Positions 17,370 through 25,135 of a stretch of 64,000 nt of DNA are shown here, in pieces. The translations under genes and the position numbers were made by a program. Every line of letters begins with the position of its first letter. Position 1 is the stretch's first letter. Below the pieces are notes generated by a model, which had not been told where the DNA came from, did no database searches, and saw only the letters and a program-made list of their open reading frames with translations. Source of the stretch: Planctomycetota bacterium (GTDB taxonomy: Bacteria; Planctomycetota; Phycisphaerae; UBA1845). Where the stretch lies: NCBI GenBank assembly GCA_029558835.1, contig JAKQDH010000121.1, positions 1 through 64,000 on the forward strand, in the 5' to 3' direction.

Positions 17370-19766
17370 TCAACTACAATCCGCCGGGTCATCGTAAATC
17401 GGTTCCGCGTCCGGGTCGGCTTCCGGGACGCGCCAGACCACCTCGTCCGGGGGGCCGTCTCCGACGCTTTCGACACTGGCGACACTGGCGACGGTGCCAG
17501 AACCCCTGTTTTCGGGGTCGTGGCGCGGGGTTTCGTCGCCGTCGCCAATGTCGCCAAGCCGAAACGTCGCCGTCGCCCGCCCACCGGCTGGACCAGGCTG
17601 CGTGTAGTCCCACCGCCCGAAGCCCGCCTTGACCAGGGCGTCCAACGCTTCCCGTGCCAGCTCGGGCTGGTCGCGGAATCGCCGGGGGCCGCGGGCCAAG
17701 TCGCGGGCTGTGCAGCGATTGCCGTGTTGGCGAATCCACGCCACCAGCTTCCGCCGATCCGCCGTCGCCGGGTCAACGCCTCCCTCGTCGCTCGCCAGCA
17801 GGGGGTACAACCTTGCGGCTTCGCTCCCGAACCACGACGCCAGCTTGCACGCTCTCTCCATGACGCCGGGCGTCACCACCACCGCACCACCCGCCGCCGA
17901 TGCTTCGCAGGTTGCCAACGTCAAGGCCAGCCGGAGCGCGATGCCCCGCAGCTTGTCCAGCGCGGCGCGCAGGTCATCATCATCGGTGGCGTCGATATCC
18001 TTGCCCAGGAGGTCGCGCCACGCTATGAACACCCGCCGCGCGTCCGACCCGACGCCGACCGTAGCCGGTATGGGCGAACCGGAGTCATCGGTCGCGGGCC
18101 GCCAGTCCAGCAGGGCCGCCAACAAGTCGCGCCACGCGAACACGGCCGCCGGGTCAAGCACGCCCGCCGACCACCGCGACGGCCGTTGGGGTGGCCACAC
18201 CAACAAGAATCGCGCCAGAAAGCCGCTTTCGCGTTCCGCCCTGGCGAACGTGCGCTTCAGCGTGCGTGGTTGGATTCCGCCCAGCAAGCTCACCGCCGCG
18301 TGCTCCACGAATATGGAGACGCCGCCCGTCTTGCGGTCCACCAAAACGTGCTCCGCGCTGTACATGCTAAGGTACGCTTCGCGGTCATTACCTCTGCCAC
18401 CTGCCGCATACCGATCGAATCCACCGATCAGCCCCGACAGCTCGTCGCGCACGCACAGCAGCCCCAGCGGATTGTCGTTCAACATCGTGGCGAGGCGTTC
18501 TACTGTTATATCTGCCACCAACACACGCTTCTCGATCGGCCGCTCGGGTTCCAACGGTGGATCGGTTGCGGGGCCGTCGCGTTGCGATTTCTTCCACGTG
18601 GCGAGGTCCACCTCATAACGCGCCAACGCCGACACGTGCTCACGCATCGCGCGTTCGTGTTCGACCCGCTCGGCCTTGAATAGTTCGATCAACGGCCGCG
18701 TAATCAGTCTCAGCAACGGGGTTTTCGTCGTGCCCGAGCGCCCGACGATCGTGCCCCAAAGCACAGCGGCTTCCGACCAGCCGGGAAATACTTCGATGCG
18801 CGCTCGATTGCCGATGCACGCCGTTGCCGTGACCAGCGCCCCCAGGGCCGCCCATGCCGGATCGGTGTCGGTCGCCGCCGCCGCCGACAGCGCGAAGTCA
18901 CGCATGGTGTCGGGCAGCAACTCGACGGGGAACGGTTGCCATTCGGCCGCCGGGTCCGGTGCATCGTCCGCGGGGTCGTAGCGCGCTACGCTCGCCGCGA
19001 TGCGCTCAACTTCGGCTTCGTCCAGCGGCACGTCACAGCGCTTGCGATTCACAATGTGTAGGGCCGTGGCGATTTCTTCTCGCTCAACACCCGCGCGCCG
19101 CATCACGCCCGCCATACTCATTAACGTTGCGTTGCGCTTGCCCTCTGGGATGCCCTGCCCGTTCAGCGGGTCCGGTCCGGCTGCCCCGCGGGGCTTCCGG
19201 GCCGGTTCCCGCAGAAGGTCCAGCAGCCAACCCGGAGCGTCGGCAAGCGGCGTGCTTTCAGGATCGTGAATCCATCTATACAGATTGCCACTTGCATGAT
19301 TGCTCGGCGGCGCCAACACGTATCCACCCGCGCCCCGCGTGTCGATGCCGGGGCCGAGTTTCCCCGCAGTGTTTCGGTACATGCCGTCCAGCGGATACCG
19401 AAAGTAATAGTGGCACCCACCGCCACCCGTAGCAGCGGTTACAGTTTTCGGCAACGGGCCATACTGCACTTCGAGCTGCGCAAGGCTTGCGGGTCCGCCG
19501 TGGCGCGGGTCGATGTCGAGAACCAGCAAACCGCTTTCGGGTCCGGTGCATACTGCAACATTCGCAGACGGCCAGCGCTGCCACCAGGTGCGGATGCGTT
19601 CCGCGTCGGTCGTGCCCTCGGCCAGCCCGTGTGCCGGGCGCGGATGTTTGCCCGCAGACTTACAAGCAGGCTCGCCGCAAGAGCACCCCCCGTTTTTGAT
19701 TGAATTACACGGGAACGTTCGCCAGCCGCACGCGGCGTAAGACAAGGCAGCGTCTAGCGTGGTCAT
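17370..19766 (-). CDS. Prim-pol (bifunctional primase/polymerase) with PriCT-like and DUF3987 helicase-like regions
   Basis: A 798-residue replication protein. The N-terminal prim-pol domain (about 1-190) has LVLDIDPRHGG with metal-binding Asp84 and Asp86, the later His119 (GGGGCHYYF), and a small Cys-rich insertion (GGCSCGEPACKSAGKH). Residues ~240-295 resemble a primase C-terminal (PriCT-1) domain. The rest matches DUF3987, with a P-loop-like GRSGTTKT near residue 344 and CVRDELSGLIGGFDRY as the probable acidic motif region. Such fusions prime and unwind DNA in plasmids, phages and satellites. The ATG at 19766 overlaps the preceding HTH gene stop (ATGA), and the frame upstream of it is not conserved. 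It indicates autonomous replication after excision. Confidence 0.88.
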   Translation of the reverse strand: MTTLDAALSYAACGWRTFPCNSIKNGGCSCGEPACKSAGKHPRPAHGLAEGTTDAERIRTWWQRWPSANVAVCTGPESGLLVLDIDPRHGGPASLAQLEVQYGPLPKTVTAATGGGGCHYYFRYPLDGMYRNTAGKLGPGIDTRGAGGYVLAPPSNHASGNLYRWIHDPESTPLADAPGWLLDLLREPARKPRGAAGPDPLNGQGIPEGKRNATLMSMAGVMRRAGVEREEIATALHIVNRKRCDVPLDEAEVERIAASVARYDPADDAPDPAAEWQPFPVELLPDTMRDFALSAAAATDTDPAWAALGALVTATACIGNRARIEVFPGWSEAAVLWGTIVGRSGTTKTPLLRLITRPLIELFKAERVEHERAMREHVSALARYEVDLATWKKSQRDGPATDPPLEPERPIEKRVLVADITVERLATMLNDNPLGLLCVRDELSGLIGGFDRYAAGGRGNDREAYLSMYSAEHVLVDRKTGGVSIFVEHAAVSLLGGIQPRTLKRTFARAERESGFLARFLLVWPPQRPSRWSAGVLDPAAVFAWRDLLAALLDWRPATDDSGSPIPATVGVGSDARRVFIAWRDLLGKDIDATDDDDLRAALDKLRGIALRLALTLATCEASAAGGAVVVTPGVMERACKLASWFGSEAARLYPLLASDEGGVDPATADRRKLVAWIRQHGNRCTARDLARGPRRFRDQPELAREALDALVKAGFGRWDYTQPGPAGGRATATFRLGDIGDGDETPRHDPENRGSGTVASVASVESVGDGPPDEVVWRVPEADPDAEPIYDDPADCS

Positions 19767-19981
19767 CGCGCACCGCCTTTCGTGCGCGCGTCGAGCCAGG
19801 CTTGCAGCGCGTGAACGTTGTAAAGGGTTCGGGCCCCGAGCCGCAGGTGCGGGATTTCGCCGGAGTTCGTGCGCGACCACAGCAACCGCACGCCGATGCC
19901 CAGCATTCGCGCCGCCTCACGCGCGCCAACCGCCAGGGGGGCCGGGGCGTCGGGGGTCACAGAGTGTTTCTTACTGGGCAT
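19763..19981 (-). CDS. Small excisionase-like helix-turn-helix protein
   Basis: A 72-residue protein with an HTH_17/MerR-like fold: VGAREAARMLGIGVRLLWSR followed by EIPHLRLGARTLYNVHALQAW, the wing pattern seen in excisionases and small plasmid regulators. It overlaps the upstream HTH gene by 11 bp and the prim-pol start by 4 bp. Possible roles are recombination directionality or replication control; the sequence alone does not decide between them. Confidence 0.75.
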   Translation of the reverse strand: MPSKKHSVTPDAPAPLAVGAREAARMLGIGVRLLWSRTNSGEIPHLRLGARTLYNVHALQAWLDARTKGGAR

Positions 19982-20180
19982 CGGTGTCCCCTTTGCGTGC
20001 TGCCCGTGCCAGTAGTTCGCGCTCTACGGCAGCACAATTGAAGAGGAGGCGGCGCCCAGCGCGCAGGTAGGGCACGCGCTCGGCTTCGGCTTCGGTGCGC
20101 AGCCAGGCAGCGGGCACCCCGAGCCGGAACGCCGCGCGCTCCAGTGAGATGAAACTTTCGTTGGTGTTGCGTGGGTCCAT
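19971..20180 (-). CDS. Second small excisionase-like helix-turn-helix protein
   Basis: A 69-residue protein of the same general fold as the next gene: SLERAAFRLGVPAAWLRTEA then RVPYLRAGRRLLFNCAAVER. The start at 20180 is preferred because earlier residues in the frame read through the 3' end of the preceding gene. Two consecutive MerR/excisionase-like proteins suggest one works as excisionase and the other as repressor or replication co-factor; which is which cannot be told. Confidence 0.7.
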   Translation of the reverse strand: MDPRNTNESFISLERAAFRLGVPAAWLRTEAEAERVPYLRAGRRLLFNCAAVERELLARAARKGDTDAQ

Positions 20181-20232
20181 GCCCCGAGTGTGAACGCGCG
20201 CGGACCGCACGCAAGCGTTTTTCGCCGTGAGG

Positions 20233-20278
20233 GGGTTTCTTTCGGATATTCGGATTAGTTTCCGGGTTTCTTTCGGAT
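20233..20278. repeat. 15-bp direct repeat near the end of the 224-codon gene
   Basis: GGGTTTCTTTCGGAT occurs at 20233-20247 and 20264-20278 (31-bp period), with a TTCGGATTAG in between. It lies across the stop codon at 20255 and upstream of the first HTH gene, so it could be an operator or iteron-like site, or a simple local duplication. Confidence 0.5.
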
Positions 20279-20929
20279 TTGGCCGAGCTGGGCCAGGGCG
20301 GCTTGGCAACGTTCGCGCGTGGCGTTTTCAGTGTTCACGGCCAGCATCGTCTGCACAAGCTTCATCGCGTCGCCGGGCGAATAGCAGAAGTTTCGTTGAC
20401 CGGGCCGGGCCGTCGTCAGGCCAGCTCGTTTCGCATACTTATTCAACGTGTCATTCGTGACGCCCGTTAGCCCGCGCAGCTCGGGTATGGTGACGCCGGG
20501 GCCGTCCGCCACGTCCGCCACCGGGGGCACGTCGGCAGCGGGCGTCGGTTCAGCATGCACGGGGACGGGGTCAACCCATCGCAGTACACCGTCTATGGCC
20601 AACGCCAGGTCGCGCGGCACGTCGCCGAAACGCTGCCACGCTATGGGGTCCTGCTTGGCCAGCAGCGCCACCCACCGGCTATCCGTCGCGCACCGCACCG
20701 CCTCTTGCAGCACCGACCGCAACGCGGGCGCCTCGCGCTCGGCCATGTAGGCCGCCAGCGCAGGCACCAGTGCCCCAAGCTGGTTCGCCATCTCCCGGAA
20801 CGCTTGCACGTCGTCGGGATACGCTTCTGCGGGGCTACGCCCGCGAAGCTCCGCGTAGTTGCGCTCGGGCAATTCGAGTAAGGCGTCGCGGATCGTCAGC
20901 AGCCGGGAGCGAAGATCGTCGGGGGGCAT
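20255..20929 (-). CDS. Element protein of unknown function (224 aa)
   Basis: A mostly helical protein that I do not recognise. The ATG at 20929 follows GGATAGGTGG. An N-terminal helical region (about 1-120, rich in Leu, Ala and Arg) is followed by a Pro/Ala/Asp-rich linker (about 125-150). The C-terminal ~70 residues look like a small DNA-binding unit (TIPELRGLTGVTNDTLNKYA then KRAGLTTARPGQRNFCYS), similar in style to HTH proteins with a wing. It could be a replication initiator accessory or regulator. It lies first in the run of overlapping genes leading to prim-pol. Confidence 0.7.
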   Translation of the reverse strand: MPPDDLRSRLLTIRDALLELPERNYAELRGRSPAEAYPDDVQAFREMANQLGALVPALAAYMAEREAPALRSVLQEAVRCATDSRWVALLAKQDPIAWQRFGDVPRDLALAIDGVLRWVDPVPVHAEPTPAADVPPVADVADGPGVTIPELRGLTGVTNDTLNKYAKRAGLTTARPGQRNFCYSPGDAMKLVQTMLAVNTENATRERCQAALAQLGQIRKKPGN

Positions 20930-21212
20930 GCCACCTATCCTTCGCGGGCCGACCCGGCCGAGCCCAGGCGATAGGTGTTCCTGGACCCGGCTGGGCCGTT
21001 CGCAAGCCGTCGCCTGCTGCCCACCACAGTTTCCGCGTGCGGTCGCCCGCGTCAACACACTTGCCAAACATTGCCACCGGCGCCCTTAACCTCTTATCTA
21101 CTTTTCGGTCGCCTTGTTGTTTCAGGGGCCGCCGGTTCCGCCCCTACCGCCAAGCCCGCCGAGCTGCCGATCGTCGCTTGGCGCGGCCTTTCCGCCTGCG
21201 GCCGGGGCATCG

Positions 21213-21437
21213 TCACTCGCCGGCGGGGGCTTGGGCTGCCATTGCGCACGCCCAGTCGCGGGGGACACTCCGCAACACGCCGCCCAAGCAGTGTGCATAG
21301 GCGCCCGTCCGACGATTGCGGATCAGCATGCCCACCATGGCGTCACGGACCGGATGCTGCACCCACCGTCGGATAACTTCGAACCCGTCTGGCACCAACC
21401 CGGCCAAGGCCGGGGGTTCCTGCTGAGTCTGAGTCAT
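21213..21437 (-). CDS. Small element protein of unknown function (74 aa)
   Basis: A short ORF supported by a strong ribosome site (GGAGGTG, about seven bases before the ATG at 21437). It has no recognised domain; a hydrophobic-helical core includes GFEVIRRWVQHPVRDAMVGM and HCLGGVLRSVPRDW. In the excised circle its start would lie only 17 bases after the stop codon of the extended integrase, giving one continuous gene ring. Confidence 0.65.
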   Translation of the reverse strand: MTQTQQEPPALAGLVPDGFEVIRRWVQHPVRDAMVGMLIRNRRTGAYAHCLGGVLRSVPRDWACAMAAQAPAGE

Positions 21438-21454
21438 CGTGTCACCTCCATTGT

Positions 21455-21694
21455 TCACTTCCCCCCCCCATGCCGGGCGAGACACACAATCGCCTCCCGG
21501 ACGGCCGGGGGCAAGCTCGGCCACGCTTTCACCACCGCCGCAAGCTGGGGGTCCGCCGCTTCCGTTCGGGGTCCGTCCGGTTCCCGAGGGGGGTCCGCCG
21601 GGGCCGGTTTTCTGCGCCCAACTGCTGACAGTTCTGCTGACGCGCGGGCTGGGGGTTTCGTAAGTCCTTGTCCCGTAACGTCTTGTGGCGCCGG
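21455..21694 (-). CDS. Displaced C-terminal tail of the integrase (79 codons), separated by integration
   Basis: Reading leftward out of the attR core in the same frame as the integrase crosses attL, 79 codons run from PAPQDV to ARHGGGK and stop at 21455. They include an alpha-helical end (LAAVVKAWPSLPPAVREAIV) of a kind I associate with planctomycete integrase tails. In the integrated state it has no good start of its own: the only in-frame candidate is a TTG at 21751 in host DNA beyond attR. In the circular form it would complete a 532-residue integrase. The offset between the cores (5933 bases) preserves the frame. Confidence 0.6.
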   Translation of the reverse strand, partial: PAPQDVTGQGLTKPPARASAELSAVGRRKPAPADPPREPDGPRTEAADPQLAAVVKAWPSLPPAVREAIVCLARHGGGK

Positions 21695-21744
21695 GCATCG
21701 GTCTACGGAACCGAAGGTTGGAGGTTCGAATCCTCCGCGGCGCG
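21695..21744 (+). repeat. attR core: 50-bp direct repeat (tRNA-Arg 3' fragment)
   Basis: Identical to 15762-15811 but without the tRNA 5' half, so it is not a functional tRNA. It marks the right end of the element. Confidence 0.93.
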
Positions 21745-21950
21745 ATTTCAACGGTTTGTGATTGACGCGGGTGGATCTCTACGAGGGGTGATTCTGCGCG
21801 CAGAGCCGGCGGCCCAGGGGCAGGCTCGCTTGACTCGGGACGCCGGCGGGGAGGCAGTGTGCTGCCTGGGGTCGGGGGGCGGCCCGCGGGGTACATTCGG
21901 ACCTGGCGTCACTGCCCGGTGACGGCGGTGGCGGCGGGAGCAGGGACGCT

Positions 21951-22253
21951 ATGAGCGCGGCGACGGAGCATCCGATCCCCGAAGGCGATTTCGCGGCGGC
22001 GTTGGCGGATTGCGACGCGGCGTTGGCGGATTGCGACGCGGCGTTGACGTACCCCGAGAACCTCGGCGTGGGCCGGCCGAATCAGCCGGAGCACGCCGCG
22101 GTCCCCTGCGGACGCGGCCAGGCGCTGGTAGCGCTGGGCCGGCACGAGGACGCGCTGGACGCCTGGAAGGACGGGGCGGCCGGTGCCGAGGGGTCGCCGG
22201 AGAAGACTGAGTACCGCCGGCTCTGCGCCGAGCAACTGGCGTCTGACAAGTAG
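21951..22253 (+). pseudogene. C-terminal remnant of a DUF5107/TPR-type protein
   Basis: A 100-codon frame resembling only the end of large DUF5107 plus TPR proteins: ALTYPENLGVGRPNQPEHAA, then GRGQALVALGRHEDALDAWK (one TPR-like helix pair) and EYRRLCAEQLA. Full-length members are many hundreds of residues, so this is a fragment. Its start carries a 21-bp repeat (GCGTTGGCGGATTGCGACGCG, two copies plus a partial, 22008-22050). It lies next to attR and may be a leftover of an earlier rearrangement at this hot spot. The family assignment is from memory of the motif. Confidence 0.55.
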
Positions 22254-22472
22254 ACGAACGAGTGCAGCACGCGTCTGCTGTCGAGCAACGGAGTTGCAGC
22301 GATGGCGGGGATGCCGCGGAAGGTGCGGGCGGCGGGCGGACCGCTGATCCGACGTCTTGCGGTACTCGGCACGCCCGGGTAGCCGGGCCGCCAGCCTGAC
22401 TACATTGGCGCGGAATGTCAGTCGCTGCGCCCGTCATAAGGGGCGGGCGCATCGCGCGCAGGAGAGCGATTC

Positions 22473-24809
22473 ATGACGCTGATCGGTGCGCTCCTCGGTC
22501 TCGCCTTCTGGCAATATGCGCCGGCGGCGTTGCCGGAGGAGGCGCTGCCTGTCGGTTCAGCGGCTCCGGAGCTGCGCGCGAAGCCGCCCAGCCTCGACAC
22601 GTACAACGTCGTGTGGACCACTCCTGGCGCTGACGCGTCCGACTCTATGCCGATCGGCAACGGCGTGGTGGGGCTCAATGTCTGGGTCGAGCAAGGCGGC
22701 GACCTGCTGTTCTACATCGCCCGCGTCGATGCGTGGAGCGAATGCGACCGGTTGCTGAAATTGGGCCGCATCCGCCTTTCGCTGACGCCCAATCCATTCA
22801 CACCGGGTCAGCCGTTTCGCCAGGAGCTTGTTCTGCGCGAGGGGCGTGTCGCAATCACCGCCGGGGCTGCTGAGCACGAGGTGGAGCTTTCAGTGTTCGT
22901 GGAGGCACAAGCACCGATCGTCCACATCGACTGTCAATCGGCGTCGCCGATCCGAGTCACGGCCACGCTCGAGAACTGGCGCACGGAGCGCCGCGTGCTG
23001 ACGGACAAGGGCGAGTTGCAGTCATCGTGGACCATGCGCGATGCGCCGGACGATATCGTGCAGCGCGAAACGTGGGAATCAGCCGACGTTGTCGCGGACG
23101 ATCCGATGGCCGTGGTCTGGTACCATCGCAACGAGCACTCCATCGTGCCGTTCACCCTGCGGCACCAGGGCTTGGAGGAGATCGCCGAGCGCTTCCCGGA
23201 TCCGCTTCTGGGCCGCACGTTCGGCGGGCAGATGGAGAGTCCGCAGCTTCGCAGGATCGGCCCGGCCACGCTGGCGGGCGACAAGGTGACGGCCGCCAAC
23301 ATCCGGATCACGACGCATTCCGCGCAGACGCCGACGGTGGCGGCCTGGATGGATGCCGTCCGGCAGTTGGCGGCCGCACCCGGCGCGGGTGGTGATGCCG
23401 CGACTGCGACCGCCCGGTGGTGGCGCGACTTCTGGGAGCGCAGTTGGATCTATATAGATGGCGACCCCGCGCAGCCCGCGGGCACCGGTGACGCGGCGCC
23501 GCCGTCGCGCATCACGCAAGCGTACATTCTCCAGCGCTGGATGATTGCCTGCGCATCGCGTGGCAAGTTCCCGCCGAAGTTCAATGGCTCCATCTTCACC
23601 GTGGAGCCGAAGTTCACCGACGAGTCGATACCGTTCAACGCCGACTGGCGCCGCTGGGGCGGCTCGTATTGGTGGCAGAACACGCGCCTCCCCTACTACC
23701 CGATGCTGGCGGCCGGCGACTTCGATCTCATGCAGCCGCTGTTTGATTTCTACGAGGGCGCGGTGCCCGGCTGCAAGGCCCGCGTCCAACTCTATTACCA
23801 CGCCGATGGCGTGTACTTCCCGGAGACGATGACCACGTTCGCCACGTATGCCAACAGCGACTACGGCTGGAACCGCGCCGGCGTCGACCGCTCCGTCATC
23901 CAGAGTCCGTGGTGGCAGTGGGCGTGGCAGCAGAGCCTGGAGCTGGCGCAACTCATGCTCGATTACGCCGCCTATACCGGCGACGAGCGGTTCCTGACCG
24001 AGCGTGCCCTGCCGATGGCCCGCGCGGCGCTGCGCTATTACGACTCGCGCTTCGCCCGAGACGAACGCGGCAGACTCATTATATCGCCCACGCAGGTCGT
24101 CGAGACGTACTGGGAGGACGTGGTCAACGATGCTCCCTCCGTGGCCGGCTTGCAGGCGGTGTGCGATGCGCTGCTCGCGCTGCCGGACCGCATCGGCTCG
24201 CCGGAAGATCGCGCGCTGTGGCGACGCATGCGGGAGGCCACGCCCCTCCTACCGATGCGACGCATCGACGACCGACTCGTTGCGGCGCCGGCCGAGAGGT
24301 ACAAGGATAAACGCAGCAACTGTGAGACTCCTGAGTTGTACGGCCTGTTCCCGTTCCGCGTGCTGGGCGTGGGCAAGCCGAACTACGACGCGGCCGTCGA
24401 GGCCTATCGCCGCCGCCACGACAAGTCGCACGTCGGCTGGACGCAGGACGGGGCGTTTGCCGCTCTGCTGGGCCTGACCGACGAGGCCAAGGCCGACCTG
24501 CTCGCCAAGAGCGCCAACAGCCACCCCAACTTCCGTTTCCCGGCCATGTGGGGCCCGAACTTCGACTGGCTGCCCGACCAGGACCACGGCAGCAACCTGA
24601 TGACGCTGCTCCAGTTGATGCTGCTGCAATGCGACGGCCGGCAGATCCGCCTGCTGCCCGCATGGCCGAAGGAGTGGGACGTGAGCTTCAGGTTGCACGC
24701 GCCGCGCGAGACGACGGTGGAATGCGAATATCGCCACGGGTCGATCATTTCGCTCACGGTGACGCCGGCCGCGCGGCGTGCGGATGTGGTTGCCGGCGGA
24801 GGCGATTGA
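22473..24809 (+). CDS. DUF5703 / GH95-like glycoside hydrolase family protein
   Basis: A 778-residue exported protein. A short hydrophobic N-terminus (about 1-20) is followed by the DUF5703 opening (YNVVWTTPGADASDSMPIGN, then LLFYIARVDAWSE). The C-terminal part has an (alpha/alpha)6-barrel character, with GGSYWWQNTRLPYYPMLAAG, a Trp-rich SPWWQWAWQQ, EDVVNDAPSVAGLQAVCDAL and HVGWTQDGAFAALLGL. DUF5703 proteins resemble GH95 alpha-L-fucosidases, so carbohydrate cleavage is likely; substrate and catalytic residues are not assigned. AGGAG lies nine bases before the ATG. It is a single-gene unit convergent with RNase R. Confidence 0.82.
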   Translation: MTLIGALLGLAFWQYAPAALPEEALPVGSAAPELRAKPPSLDTYNVVWTTPGADASDSMPIGNGVVGLNVWVEQGGDLLFYIARVDAWSECDRLLKLGRIRLSLTPNPFTPGQPFRQELVLREGRVAITAGAAEHEVELSVFVEAQAPIVHIDCQSASPIRVTATLENWRTERRVLTDKGELQSSWTMRDAPDDIVQRETWESADVVADDPMAVVWYHRNEHSIVPFTLRHQGLEEIAERFPDPLLGRTFGGQMESPQLRRIGPATLAGDKVTAANIRITTHSAQTPTVAAWMDAVRQLAAAPGAGGDAATATARWWRDFWERSWIYIDGDPAQPAGTGDAAPPSRITQAYILQRWMIACASRGKFPPKFNGSIFTVEPKFTDESIPFNADWRRWGGSYWWQNTRLPYYPMLAAGDFDLMQPLFDFYEGAVPGCKARVQLYYHADGVYFPETMTTFATYANSDYGWNRAGVDRSVIQSPWWQWAWQQSLELAQLMLDYAAYTGDERFLTERALPMARAALRYYDSRFARDERGRLIISPTQVVETYWEDVVNDAPSVAGLQAVCDALLALPDRIGSPEDRALWRRMREATPLLPMRRIDDRLVAAPAERYKDKRSNCETPELYGLFPFRVLGVGKPNYDAAVEAYRRRHDKSHVGWTQDGAFAALLGLTDEAKADLLAKSANSHPNFRFPAMWGPNFDWLPDQDHGSNLMTLLQLMLLQCDGRQIRLLPAWPKEWDVSFRLHAPRETTVECEYRHGSIISLTVTPAARRADVVAGGGD

Positions 24810-25135
24810 CCGGGGACTGCCTTCGCTGAACCGGTTCGGTGATTCCGGCGCGGCAGGACCGCCACGCCGGCAGCCGACCAAAGGGCGTCGGCTGGCCCGC
24901 CTCTTCGAGTGCCCCGCCTCTTCAGAGGTGGGGGAGCGATGTCGGCCGACTGGTCGAAGGTGTCAGGGGACTGGCGCCGCGCCGGACGCACCCGAGTCTC
25001 GGACGCGGCGTCGGCCACGCTTGCGGTGTACCCGCGGTGCCTGTCCCCTGTCTCGGCCAGGTCCATATGGCCCCGGGTGCACGTCACGGTGACGGTCGTA
25101 GGCCTGGACCGCTGGATGTCGCTTGCGACAGGCGA
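24810..25135. other. Convergent intergenic region with stem-loops
   Basis: No gene seen. The stem CAGCCGAC-CAAAGGGC-GTCGGCTG (24871-24894, 8-bp arms) and CCTCT-TC-AGAGG (24917-24928) lie between the ends of the DUF5703 and RNase R genes and may terminate one or both transcripts; no T-run accompanies them. Confidence 0.4.

Noticed and set aside
21699-21744. A second tRNA gene
   Set aside because: Only the anticodon arm to the 3' end is present; the acceptor 5' strand and D-arm are missing. It is the attR copy.
21696-21751. Peptide RRGGFEPPTFGSVDRC as evidence of homology between proteins at the two ends
   Set aside because: This peptide is simply the antisense reading of the tRNA 3' half and appears wherever a frame crosses one. 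Only the shared frame, not the peptide, is used as evidence.
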